Positions 47,346 to 59,482 of a stretch of DNA of 64,000 bases are shown here, piece by piece. The notes under the pieces were generated by a model. It did not search any database. It was given only the letters and a program-made list of their open reading frames with translations, and was not told the origin of the DNA. Source of the DNA: Tetmemena sp. SeJ-2015 (lineage: Eukaryota; Ciliophora; Spirotrichea; Sporadotrichida; Oxytrichidae); assembly GCA_027382625.1 (NCBI GenBank), contig JAJKFJ010021607.1, positions 25,755 to 89,754 of the forward strand. Direction: 5' to 3'. The stretch's first letter is position 1. Every line of letters starts with the position of its first letter. A program made the position numbers and the translations under genes.

Positions 47346-48889
47346 TCACTATTTATAACTCGATTAAAGTTCTATTCCCTTCTGATCTTCTGATTCCTAG
47401 ATTTTATTAAGTGAGTATTTGCTGCTGTCTTTATCTTCCAAAGACTTGGCCTGAACCTTCCCCTCGAGATCTGCAGGTTAGTTCTCATTTTTAATATCAT
47501 CTTCACTTTCATCTTGATGCTTTATCACTTTTCTTGAAAAATCTGAATCATATATTTAAAGTATTTGTATATGATTAATCCAAAAGCTTGAGTTGCTCAA
47601 AAACCCAAAATGAGAAAGCATAGATGGCCCACGCTGCATAGATGATCGGTATCAGTGTTTTGAAAATAATCAAGATAGCTATGTGAGCACTATAAGGCAC
47701 TAGGAAAAATAAGAGTATTGAGGGGAGTCCGATAACTGCCATTACCAAATATCTTGCCACAAATTTCAGAAACTTAATCCACCATGCTCTATCTTTCACA
47801 GTCTTAAGCATGTTTGGGTCTGAGCTGTACCTCAAACCGAAGATACTCCTCTGCATAAGTATTCCTAAATAAGCTCCAAAGAAAGCAGTCGATAAGCCAG
47901 ATTAGACAGCAGATATGTTTGCTAGAGTTTAGTTTTTCTTCTTATAAACATCTATGTTACATTTATTAAACTTTTAAAAATTTAAGTTTTAATAGTGTAT
48001 ATATATTACATTTCTGAGCTATCATGGTTATCCACTAAGGTTCTGGGGAAAAAGTAGCATCAATTATAAGGTAAGTTACTATTTGAGACATGAAGACTAC
48101 TATTAAAGCCAATACAACCCAAAACAAATTCTCCTTAAAGCTTTAAGAGGAGTGATTTTGAGAGAGTGTATCAATATGAAGATGGATTAAATCTCTCAAA
48201 CAGAAGTGAAAGTAAAATCATTTATTTTTACTTATAAATGCCAACCAGAGTCCGAATGTAAATCCATACACAACTTGATTGAGAATCATATTCTCATATT
48301 TATAGCCCCATTAAACTAAATGCAAAAACTAGATTTTCAAATATAGTTAAAGTTCATTAAATAAAATGAGAATAAATATCATAAGATAAAAATCAACTTA
48401 TAAATATATTGTTTTATTTCTCTTTATTAAAAAGAGATAATGTTCGTAATTTTAAGAGACTTCATTATCGTTTTAGATGTGAGATTAAATATCCTTCTTA
48501 ATTTAACTTCTTTATTTCAATAATTGATAGCTTTGAGTACTTTTAATAATTAAGTGGAAATAATCTAAAAAGACGAAGAAATTGAAGCTTGCAGCAAATA
48601 AAGAATGTCCGCTGAGATTTCCATACTCTGATGAACACCCATTTGGCAAATCATAATATTTTTATATTTTATTTAAATCCAGCCTCTAATCGTCAATCAA
48701 ATTTAGGACTCATGATAGGATATCAAAAGCAATCTATCTTCTATATGAAATAGAGTATAATGCAGTTTATATAAATAGTTAAGAGGGTCTCTGTAAGCGA
48801 ATTCTACTCCTATTATAACTGCCAGTCCCACAAAATAAATCAGGTGCTTGATTAATTCTTATCTCATTATCTTTTACATTTGCAAATGT
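47346..48889 (-). CDS. PAP2-superfamily membrane phosphatase
   Basis: Start MQKIMRQELIKHLIYFVGLA (CAT 48887-48889). Landmarks: EFAYRDPLNYLYK, the PAP2 core CSSEYGNLSGHSLFAASF (usual form GNPSGHS, with the active His), NQVVYGFTFGLWLAFISKN, and TM segments WVVLALIVVFMSQIVTYLII, GLSTAFFGAYLGIL, YLVMAVIGLPSILLFFLVPY and HIAILIIFKTLIPIIYAAWA. The tail is acidic and ends at TGA 47346-47348. Members dephosphorylate lipid phosphates or glucose-6-phosphate at membranes; the substrate is unknown. Breaks at about 48690, 48260-48560, 48200 and 47950 interrupt the coding blocks and are probable IESs; pointers were not fixed. Confidence 0.75.
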
Positions 48890-49284
48890 TAATTTTAATT
48901 TCTCAGATTTATTTTTAGTATATCTTAGAAGATCAAAATTAAAATCTGATCACATCTTTAGGATTCTAAAATGAATTAGCTTTTAAAAATATAGTTTTAG
49001 ACACAATTTTTAGCACACTTTTGTAAAAATAAATGCTATATCCAAATTAAAAATGTCAGCAATTAATAATTTATCTTCTTAATATTGTTTAATTTTCTCT
49101 GTGTGAATAAGCATTTAATTTCGAGCTAATATGCATTAATTGCTCGAAAGGATAAAATAAAATTATTTATCATAAATTTTATTTAACTATTGCACAACAA
49201 ATCATAAAGATAAATGAAAAGATATTTCAAATATCTAATTAAGTTCATAAACCATTCTGACAAGGAATTTATTCACTAATAGAA
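48890..49284. other. intergenic spacer between divergent genes
   Basis: AT-rich, no feature recognised; it must hold both promoters. Confidence 0.45.
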
Positions 49285-50075
49285 ATGGTAGAGTCTATTA
49301 ATCAAGCCTTGCCAAAAAATATACTCAGAGACGCAAAAATAAAAAGTCTGGGCTGCTTCCAAACAATTCTTCAATTCTTAGGGACAACTTGCTTTCATAA
49401 TTTTGTTCTATGGATTAATCGTATAGCGAAGGGAGGGCCAGATTTCTATGCAAATCACATAGAATAGTCCACAGAGTTTGCAGATGTTTTTTATAATTAC
49501 CAAGTTGCGCAATATTGCATTTAAGAGAGTGCTAAACCTTCAGAGAATTCATGAATGGAATAGATGCGATTATGGAAAACTCTTTAGAACCACAGTCTTT
49601 AAAAATAATAAATATATCTTTGGCAGACCCTAAAAACTCTACATTAAGCTCAAGCAGATATAAGTTCAGTTTGAGTCTTTCCGCCAGTTCAGAGAGAAAA
49701 ATCCTTTTCAAATTTTAAGTATTTAATGCAATCTCTCTGTAATTAAACGCACTGCAGTAGATAGTGAGTAATTTGAATCATTAAAGTATTTCTCATTACA
49801 TATTTAAGGTTCATTATGAAAAAGGGAAGAAACGACTACAAATCGAATCTTAAAGTATAGCCTCTATTACTTCCTAGCATTTGTAAGATATTAAAATTAG
49901 ATTAGAGGATCTGAATCTCTAGAAAAGTTTAGCTGCTCTTATTGAAGAAATAGTAAATAAGGAAATTACCAACCTGGAGTTTGTGACTCTAATCTAATTC
50001 TCATTAGAGAATAAAATAATTCTCATTCAATTTAAATTTATTCTATAAAATTATAGGACAATATTATTAGAATGA
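49285..50075 (+). CDS. hypothetical protein, 260 residues
   Basis: MVESINQALPKNILRDAKIK ... An 8-bp excision (GAAT 49545/49553) joins AKPSEN to GIDAIMENSLEPQ and restores one frame to TGA 50073-50075. The first 90 residues have Cys and aromatic residues (CFQTILQFLGTTCFHNFVLW); the rest is helical (IRLEDLNLQKSLAALIEEIV). The AT-rich last 25 codons may be beyond the true end. Not recognised. Confidence 0.6.
49545..49556. other. candidate IES (pointer GAAT)
   Basis: 8 bp removed; joins AKPSEN to GIDAIMENSL and unifies two frames. Confidence 0.65.
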
Positions 50076-50154
50076 AATACAAATTATTATTATCTCCACG
50101 TTTAAATTAGAATACTTATTTTTTATATAGATAATTTACTTGAGCGGGATAAAA

Positions 50155-52060
50155 ATGAGTGACAGCTAAAAGGAGCAGCTTACTTAAAATGTGAATCTTA
50201 CAGATTTAGAACTGACAACAAAAAAGTCTGAACTCATTTAATTAAATTTATACTGAATAAATAGAAAGATAGAGATTATTTATAATTAAGATTTTATCAC
50301 AAGATCTCTCACTAATTGTTAACTAAAAGATAGGAAATTTAGAACTGAAAAACAATATAAATTTATTAACTTTCAATAAATTCAGAGATCTTAGGCAGGC
50401 TTCATAAATATTTATACAATTATAACTAAAATATTTTGAAGTCCTTAAAGGAATTATGTTTTAACCAAAATTTATTTTAGCAAATTAAATATTCTGATTG
50501 TTCCAAGATTACTCATTAACTCTTTCTATTTTATAAAATTATTGAATAGCATTTAGTATTGATTCCTATCCGAGAACTGTTAGAACTTGGCAGAACTTTC
50601 TTTATCCATAAAAAATGATAACGTAGATTCTGCAATGAAGTTCAGAAATGTCTACACTATAAATTGTGCTAATTTTTAAAATTATTACGAATACAAGGAG
50701 TTCATGATCAGAAGTTTAAAATTTGTAAGCATATTTATTTTATAAGTGAAAATTAAGAGAACGCAAGCACTAGGTTCAATATATTTACAGCTGGTCTGGC
50801 AAAGTGTTCAAATTTAAGGACTTTGCTGCTACCTAAGACTATTTTAGATGCACCTTTCTTCTAAAGCTACTACAGAACTTTGGATGAGAACCATATTTAA
50901 TCTAACCTTATTTTGAGTTATTAATTATGCTTTGCCATTTTAATAAAGCAGACCAGAAGTTATAACGATTCATAATATGAGCAAATTAGGCAATAATAAT
51001 ATCCTCATTAAGATAATTAGAAGAAATTTTAGCTTATTATTTACATCGATAATAAACAGGCGATTTCATTTATTTTCGTTTTTACTTGCCTTAAAATAAT
51101 TATCCATATTATAAGGATATACATTTTATAAATACAAGCTATTTTATGTTAAAAATGATTCTTAGGGTCAAAACAACAGCTCAAACCCTGGATTAATCTG
51201 TATATTATGATAATTATAATACAATAGATGAAATTAAACATATGTTTTTTACATCAATCCAAAAGACGATAGAGTGCTAAAATATATCAATTATAATGGT
51301 TGATCATTCTATTTTAGCATTTAAATTATGATATAATTAAAGAAGTTCAATTTATCAATTTAGATATATCAGCTAGCATGAAGAAAGAATTTAAATCAAT
51401 TTTTTATTCAACTTTAATATACCCTGTATTAAACTAACAAATTTTCATTTGTAAAACAAATTATATTTAAGATATTCTTTTTTATTTGTTTGAGAAAGCC
51501 CAACTAAAAATGTAATTTCATGTTATTTTTAATTATTGCAAATCCTTGGAAATTGTGTAAATTGTTTTACAAAATTAAAAGAAGACTCTTAGATTAAAAT
51601 TTTTTGCTATAATTAATTCATTTTAATTTAATAAGAGATGCTAATAGTTCATGAAGAACTTTTATAAATTGTTCCAATACATTATTAATTAAATTATATC
51701 AAGATTTTTAAATTAAAAAAAATTATAATAGCAATGACAACACTAGAAATCTTGAACTCTTCAACTAGGATATGGACAAAATCAATATATTAATCATCTG
51801 CAGTTATTAATTAGATAAAAACAATAAAGTTAAGGCTTTAAATCGAATTCAAGAATCTGAAGATTAAAACAATTAATAAGGCATTTAATTATTGAAATTC
51901 AGATTTTAAAACATTTATGTTAATATAAATCTTACAAATTTTGATTAATTTACGAATTTAAATTTTAAAAATCATAATGAATTCTTTGAGAAGTAAAGAC
52001 AGAAATTTGGTATTAGGGTATATATATATACTCTTAAAAAATAAGTCACTTGTGAAATTT
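50155..52060 (+). CDS. probable leucine-rich-repeat protein, heavily interrupted (3' end approximate)
   Basis: ATG 50155 (MSDSQKEQLTQNVNLTDLEL). Coding blocks recur in frame or near frame with irregular LRR-like strings: CQNLAELSLSIKN, LAKCSNLRTLLLPKTILD, IKEVQFINLDISA, CKSLEIVQIVLQN, NTRNLELFNQDMDKINILI and LTNFDQFTNLNFKNH. In-frame TGAs (for example 50254-50256) and AT-rich stretches between blocks look like IESs; I did not fix the pointers. A GTAAGC...TTACAG stretch at 50725-50790 may be an intron. Cytosolic LRR proteins of this type are numerous in ciliates. Decay is an alternative. Confidence 0.5.
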
Positions 52061-52183
52061 TTCATGTTGAATTTTATACAATATTTTTTTATATCTTAAA
52101 TATATTCTTTAAGATACAATTGGGTGATAATTTATTAAAAGTGTTATCATAAACAAATTAGAATTAAAAATCTGTGATAAATA

Positions 52184-53778
52184 TCAAGCAACTGATGTTT
52201 TCTGAATCATTAATTCTCCTGCATTTGTTAAAACAAGGTAAACTCTGTTTCCTTTCTCTTAAATGATATCCTCATTTCTGTCCAGTGTTTATAATACAAG
52301 TTGTCCAATTTAGGATTAAGCTTCATAATTTTATGAGCTTCTCAATTCTCCTTGATAACCAACCTTTGTCACATCTACTATCTTGCATTTACCAGTTAAA
52401 TTATGCATTTGCACAATTACTGGAAACATTTCTAAGCTAAAGTTGTCTGGTATCTAAAATGCGCACTCATGTGGCATGCTTATTTAAATTTTCCCAACTT
52501 ATTAGCAATTCTCATAATTTATGAGAAAGCAATCTGTATCGCAAATCGCAATGAGAAGTTTCTCATCTATAAATTAAACTTCTTATATTCTCCCTGAGAG
52601 TATTTCAGTGCTGTTGTTGTATAATTGGCCACTTCCATTAGTCATGTATCGCAACAGTCTTCTGCTTTCAAAGAGAGTGCACATGAAGTGGCTTCCAATT
52701 TTCCTTTGGGGGGCCTTTGCATGATAAGGGTTTTATAGAAAAGTCAACCATCTAGTCTAGTTCAGGCTATTTGATATCCTCGAAAATTCAGTCTTCTAAA
52801 GTATTAAGTTACTTCCCTATATTTTCATTGTTTAAACTTTATAATTCTTTAAAGCGAAAAGGATTGTATCAAAGTCTAAGAAGAAACAAGAATAAGGAGT
52901 GGCTTCCAAATTTTGTTGGACTTCAAAGGTGCTTAAATCTAGGACCATCTAATTAATAATTAAGCTGTTGCCAAACTTAAATATAAACTCTGGCTAGTTG
53001 TCTAATTTGGAAATAACTTGGCACTAGAAGGACCCTTTCTTCAAATTTTACTATACTTTGACAATATCACATAATTAACTTCCCTCACATTTTAAAAGGA
53101 AAATATCATTATCAAGCTACTTAATAAACTAGTCATATTTTTCAGAGCTTGAAACTTTAGACGATTCTTAAGATATTTTCAGATCTTGTCTTGGCATGTG
53201 ACTGCTTACTTATAGATCTTTAATTGGAGCAAGAATTGCTATAAATTTATCAATAGCAAGTTGTAAGGAATTTAAAACGGGTAAATTTCTACTTTCGAAC
53301 TCGCCCAGATCTAAACTACTAGAAGGTTCCTCAGTTTTCATCCATCCTTTTCCTTATGTAAACTCTTATTTATTTTATTACTGGTTCATCAGTTTGGACA
53401 CCTTATAAATTATCCCTTCAGCATTTTTTATAGCAGACTCTAGTTTCTCAGGAATAGACTTTACTAGTTGCTTAAGTTTATCACAGGACATCTGTATCTG
53501 TGTTATTAACTTTGCCATTTAGCTATTTTAATTGCTGAGTTTAATTCCGTCTAATTTATATTAATCTTGCTGATCTGAAAGTTTGGCAGAAGTTTTTCGC
53601 ACTTATCCTTTTTCTTTTTTAAGCCTGGCTCAGAATTCAATTTGTCTTTCCTTGTCACACTTTTTCTATTTGATGTTATTGAATCATTAATCGCTTAATT
53701 TTGATCATCTTCTATTTCATTTTTTAAATTAGCAAATTCATTTAAGTATTATCTAAGCTAATATTACTCGTTTTTCAT
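52184..53778 (-). CDS. CPF family protein (array member 1)
   Basis: 528 residues after one 8-bp excision (ATTT 53517/53525), which joins SAIK to MAKLITQIQMSCDKL. Lys-rich N-terminus, helical middle (LKQLVKSIPEKLESAIKNAE), then EKYDQFIKQLDNDIFLLK, FGNSLIINQMVLDL, DTILFALKNYKVQTMK, ICDTDCFLINYENC and the C-terminus VYLVLTNAGELMIQKTSVA. It opens a head-to-tail minus-strand series at 52-64 kb. About 120 bp separate its stop from the convergent LRR gene. Function unknown. Confidence 0.78.
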
Positions 53779-54308
53779 TATAAGAGAAATAATAAATACA
53801 AATTATAATAAATATTTCAGCTATTATAAATAAAATTCTCAATATTCAAATATCAGTCAAAATGTTACCCTGATTTTTGAATTATAAAATTTGACATCAA
53901 TATTTCTTATTCTTCAAAGAAAAAACTATTCCTCTAAAAGAAAAGGTTAAACTGATTCCAAATAAAATATATTTTAAAGTCAGAATTAAATTAATTAAAA
54001 AAATCATTGCTAGAAAATTATTTTGATTTTTAAAATAATCACTCTGACAATCATTTTATAAACATATACACGTCGATTATAATATAATTTATTTAATAAT
54101 TTTCTTGATTCAAATAATTGCAGCATCTTAAATTTTATTTAATGCGAGTACTTTTTGTCTTTCCATTCGCCGTGGAAATTATACTAAAATAATAATCTAT
54201 TCTTCAATTTATAAATATAATCGTACATATAAGGACGAGGCTCATGATATAAATTTAAAAATTTGAATTAAAAGATGTTTTAGATTGCTTCAAAATTAAA
54301 TTCAATTA
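53779..54308. other. intergenic spacer
   Basis: AT-rich spacer between array members. A minus-strand fragment near 54180-54230 (KNRLLFQYNFHGEWKDKK) is open but beyond the likely stop of the next gene and is not called. Confidence 0.45.
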
Positions 54309-55904
54309 TCAAGCTACCTTATACTTGCTCAATCATTAAATCTCCGGAGTTTGTCAATATGAGATATACCCTACTTCCATTATAAATAGCGCCATCCTCA
54401 TATTAGTCTAGAGCCTCTAAAATGATCTATCCTATTTGAGAAGAAGTTGTGTTCTTACTTTGCATTTTTAACTGGCCCTAGTATCCCACTTTTGTAATAT
54501 CCACTATCTTACACTTTCCTTTTGAATTCTTCTTTTAGACTATGACTGGAAACATTTCAAGGCTGAAATTAACTGGTATCTATAATTAGTTATTACTAGT
54601 CTAGCTGATTGCAATTTTGCCAAGTTATTAACAGCTATGATAATTAATTAAGATGCAATCTGAATCACAAAGAGCTACCAGAAGTTTCTCATCCACAAAT
54701 TGCACTTCATTTATTTTACTAGGAACTAACTCATTGCCATTATTGTATAAGTTACCGTTTCCATTCATCATGTACCTAATTAGCCTTTTGCTTTCCCAGA
54801 GAGTGCAAAGAAAATGGTCTCCAATCAGAATTTAAGCTTTATAATTGAATGGATTCAGAAGAAAAGTCAGATTTCTTATTTAATTACGCCCATTAGTTAT
54901 TCTAGCTGGCTCAATTTTTACTGGGACCAAATTCCCTCCTCTATTTTAACAGTTTAGACTTTGTATAACTTGTATGTAAAAAGAAGAGTATCTGAGTTTA
55001 AGTAGAAGCAGGATAATGGTACTTTTTCTAAAGTCTAAATTACTTCGAAAGTGCTCAAGTCAAGCACCATTTCATTAATTATGAGCTTATTTCCAAATTT
55101 AAAAATAATTTCTGGCTAGTTATCCAATCTGGAAATTACTTCAGAATTAAATGTTCCATTTATCTCATTCTATTAGATTCTTACAATATCATACTCTTGT
55201 TTTCCTTTACTTTTTAAAACAAATATATCATTCTCTATTTATTTAATCAAGGATTCATATTTTAAGTTGCATTAAACTATCTATGAATTCTGCAATATCT
55301 TGAGGTCTTGCCTTGGCATATAGCTATCTACCTTTAGATCCTTAATTGGCATAAGTATTGCTATGAATTTCTCAACAGCTACTTATAATGAGCTTAACAC
55401 AGGGACATGCCTATTTTCAAAGTCAATAAGACTTTCAGGGCTTGAAAATTTTCACTTTTCATATGACTTATACCTTGTTAAAATTCTTATTTATTTAGTT
55501 TGCTAATTCAAGAGTTTAAATACCTTATATATGATTACTTCAGCATTCTTGATTGCTGAATTTAATTTCTCTGGAATGGAAATGACTAATTGCTTCAGCC
55601 TTTCACAAGAAGTCTAAATCTGAGATATTAGCTGGGCAACTATGCTGCTTTTGTCAGTCAACATAATTTCTTCAAGTTTGAATTTATCTTCTGAGAATGA
55701 AGTTTGAAGTTGCTTTTAGTTTTTTACTTTACTGGCTTTAGAAGAGTCAACTTTATTTTTATTCTTCCCTTTTTTAATGTTTTACTTTTGACTAATGTAA
55801 TTAGTTGCTTTATCTTCTAATTAGAAGTTATCATCTGTCATTCCATATTTGAAATTTTAATAACCATTTAAGAAGAAATTCATATAATCTTATTCGCTTT
55901 TCAT
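54309..55904 (-). CDS. CPF family protein (array member 2)
   Basis: Begins MKSEQDYMNFFLNGYQNFKY. It has the same order as member 1: CERLKQLVISIPEKLNSAIK, KYESLIKQIENDIFVLK, the propeller half, and near the end VYLILTNSGDLMIEQ. A 7-bp element (TAC 54315/54322) must leave to give the short C-terminus MIEQVA, matching member 1; otherwise the frame runs on for about 200 bp. An in-frame TGA near 55462 and at least one further 1-2 nt phase problem remain unexplained. Confidence 0.7.
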
Positions 55905-56360
55905 TTTTAAAGATATTAGCTAAAATCTTAGTTTTAATAGAATTAGTACGTTATTTGAATATTCTGATTTAAAATGACAACTATATATATTTTAGTAATT
56001 TAAAAGTATTCATTTTATTTATTATATTTTTCAGAATAAAAATTTCTTTCTTATTAAAAATAAATATCTTATAAATTGAATTTAAAAGATCACTAAATAA
56101 AATTAAATACTTTTACAAATTGATTTTTTAATTCAGCTTTCAAACTACAAGAGATAATTAAAATTATTGGGAATAGAATATTACTAATTCAAGATATTTA
56201 ACTATCTTTTGAATTGTTGATGAAAAAAATTTAAAATAATAATTACGATTGATTGAGGCCTAATAGTAAATTACTATAAATTTAAAATATTTATAATTTT
56301 TAAAAAAATAATTATATTATAGACTTAAAAATATATATTTGCACCTAACTTGCTGAAAGT
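55905..56360. other. intergenic spacer
   Basis: AT-rich; nothing recognised. Confidence 0.5.
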
Positions 56361-57971
56361 TCATTATGCATGAATTTACTCTGCTATCAATTACCCCTGT
56401 TCATTCAACAGTATGTAAAATCTTGTGTGATTATTTTGGATAGATTCTTCGTGATCTTCCTTCAACCTAATGATCAATTAACCCAATTGAGCTTTTACTT
56501 TTTAGTTGCTTTCAATTTTGTATGAGCCTTTATAACCAAACTGAGTCACATCTACAATTTAGCATTTACTAGTCTTATAATTTTTCTAAATGAGGACCGG
56601 TAAATATTCTCCACAAAAGTTAACAGGAATCTAAAATAGACTATCCTACGCTGCAACAATGCTAATTTTACATAGTTTCTCGCAAGTCTAATAATTGATT
56701 AGGAAACATTCAGAGTCTCCGATAGCTATGAGTAACTTTGAATCAATAAACTACCAGTCATTAGTTTTACCAACCACTAATTCCTGGCCAATAGATTACT
56801 AGCAGACTCCTCCTTTCATTGGATATTATATCAGCCGATAGTTTGCATGAAGAAGACAAAGAAAATGGTCACCTATTATCCTCTATGCTTCATCATAAAA
56901 TGGATTCCTTAAAAATGTCAAATGCTTATCTTCATTAGAGCCACTTGAAGTTCTTGCATATTCTGTTTTCAATGGCACTAGAGTTTACTCGAATATTTTC
57001 AAAGTTTATACTCTGTATCTCTTATAAGCAAAGAGAATTGTATCTGAATTCATCTGGAAACAAGAATAAGGAGCCTTCACAAGCTTTTGAACTACTTAAA
57101 ATGATTCAAAGTCCAGAACTAACTCGTCAATTATAAGCTTGTTATCAAATTTGAAAATTAGTCTTGGGACGCTATCTAATCTGGTAATTGTATGTGCATA
57201 AAATTGACCTTGATAATTATCTAAATTAACTTTTACTATATCGCATTCCTACCCTTCTTAGCACTTAAGAATGAAAATATCATTTTCAAGTTGAGTTATT
57301 AGAGTATCATATTTTTAAGTTTAGTAAATTTTATGGGAACTATTTTTTATCTATAGCTCTATTTTTGGTAACTGGATATTAAATTTCATATCTTGAGCTG
57401 GTTGAAGTATAGCAATAAGCTATTCTATACTATTTTTAGCAGATTTAAGGACAGGTGTGTGCTTACTCTAAAATTCTTCTTAGTTATTTTTGCTATATTA
57501 GCTGGTAAATTAATTTTGATCATTGATATCTTCTTTCTTTTTTTAAAACGCATGGGTTTGTTTAATGATTTTGGAAACTACTTCATTTGTATTTTAAATA
57601 ATAGACTCAATCTTTTCAGAAACGCTCTTAGCGACTATTTTTAGCCTACTACTTAAAGTTTATATTGATGAAATCAATAGGGTTAGCTCTGAGTTATTTT
57701 TGTCTTTTTCATATATATTTTTATCCTTGCTCTTTTCATCTTTAAGTTACTAATTTTAATTCGAAGTATTTTAATTTACTTAATTTTGTTTATTTTTTTT
57801 CCTTTTAGAAGTTTTTATTTTTTATTCTTCTTAAGTTTATTATGCCTTAAAGGTTTTATTTTGACCTATCTGAAATTGATCAACTTATAGAAGTTGATCA
57901 TCATTTTTAATTTGGCTCTAATAAGCGTACTCATTAAGCAATTTTTACAAAAGAATCTATTCACTATTCAT
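56361..57971 (-). CDS. CPF family protein (array member 3), uninterrupted
   Basis: A single open frame of 536 residues from ATG 57971 to TGA 56361-56363, with no IES: the best reference for the family. Order: Lys/Asn/Gln-rich N-terminus to about 110, helix (SRLKIVAKSVSEKIESIIQN), KYDTLITQLENDIFILKC, FDNKLIIDELVLDF, DTILFAYKRYRVQTLK, RIIGDHFLCLLHANYRLIQY, FIDSKLLIAIGDSECFLINY, CQIVDVTQFGYKG and the C-terminus FYILLNEQGQLIAEQIHAQ. The strand pattern suggests a beta-propeller of about six or seven blades. Role unknown. Confidence 0.85.
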
Positions 57972-58223
57972 TTCTAATTAATTTAATTTATAAAATGCTG
58001 GTATTCCATTTTATCATTCGAATTTCTACAATATTTAAGTAAAAAAATTCTTTTCATTTAAAAGTTTAAAATCTTTTTCATATTGAGGTTTATTTACAAA
58101 TTATAACCGTAAAAATATAAAAGTTCTCCTAATCCTAAAATAATACAAAATAATTAATGATATAAAAATAATTAAAAGTATATAAAAAATAATTTTCATT
58201 TCTATAATAAAAAGAATCAAACA

Positions 58224-58511
58224 ATGTAATTTGGTAATGACAAGAGACTGCTGAGTCTGAAGATCGAGAATATAAATAAATACTATGTTTTATTAATTAA
58301 TCTAGTACTGTACATACGGGAGTTGGACGTGATGTGGGGCGCCGCACTAAGTTAAAATCTGACTCTGAAGAGTGGAAGAAGCGATTACGAATTCGGAGAG
58401 CACTTCTGGATGGGCCTCAAGCGAAGGAAAGTCAAATTCACTAGAGTCAAACTCAGAGACACTCACCTCGACAACCACTCACTCTATTAATTCAATTATA
58501 ATTTATAATGA
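58224..58511 (+). CDS. small hypothetical protein, 95 residues
   Basis: MQFGNDKRLLSLKIENINKY ... GEHFWMGLKRRKVKFTRVKL ... ending at TGA 58509-58511. The 58300-58480 part is clearly richer in G+C than its surroundings. Basic and aromatic C-terminal half. It is the only + strand ORF inside the minus-strand array. Not recognised; it could be one MDS of a larger gene. Confidence 0.45.
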
Positions 58512-59482
58512 AATTATTTGCCAATTTTCATAAAATTACAACATTGAGACCTGAAAAAAATACAAACATACTTTTTCAAAGATATTATAAAAAAAGTTTT
58601 AATGGAATAACAAATAAAAATTCTAAAGAAAAGTAGGTCTTTAATAAAATAATAATTCTTAATCTATATTTTGGTTGGAGATGCTTTGAAATTAAATATT
58701 ATTGCATACCAGAAGTCCCTAGATCCTTCATAATAATATTTTAATAAATAATTTAAACCTTATTTTTATTTGCATGAAGATTTATTTATAGTTAATTATT
58801 TAAGCTCTTTATATCAGAAAAAATATTAAGTTCTAATTCATAAGAATTTTTATAAAAGAATTTTCTGACTATTCCTTTAATGAATAAATTCATCTTATTT
58901 ATAAAGGAATCATAATTTAGTCTGAATAAAATTAATTATGTGGGAAAAAAAGCATACCTCATTGAATATTTACTTATGAAAGATATTAAACTCAATTACT
59001 AACTGAAATTTAAAAGATCTAAATCAGAGAAATTAATTATTTAAATACAGATAAATTGTAAATTCACATAAATTTTGAAGCGCTTTTGTTAATAGGTGTG
59101 CATCTTGCAAGAAATCAACCCCCCCTCCCCTGCAAAATTAGAATAATGATTAATGCAAAAGACAATCAAATTGAATATTTTCAATTCACGAAAATAAGAA
59201 ACTTGAATGATGTTTTTATATTTATATTAGCTTGTTAAAAATCATTTCTCTTATTTTAATAAAATTTTCATTAAAGTTATTATTCTATAAGTTTTAAAAT
59301 AGAATAGCAAAATAAAAGAAATATTCTAAAAAATTAATCGCATAATAATTTAAATCAAACCGAATTTATATTATGAAAATAAGATAGTAAGAGACATTCT
59401 TTATTTATTTTTAATACAATTCTATTTCTATACTATTTTAATAAAACAAAAGATTTACGGTAAGTTAAATGATATTCTTTTA
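58512..59482. other. long AT-rich spacer
   Basis: Nearly 1 kb of AT-rich DNA with no gene. One C-rich patch (CCCCCCCTCCCC, near 59119) stands out. Confidence 0.5.

Noticed and set aside
59115..59135. C-rich run as an internal telomere or telomere-bearing transposon end.
   Set aside because: It is not a C4A4 repeat, has no inverted partner and no transposase nearby.
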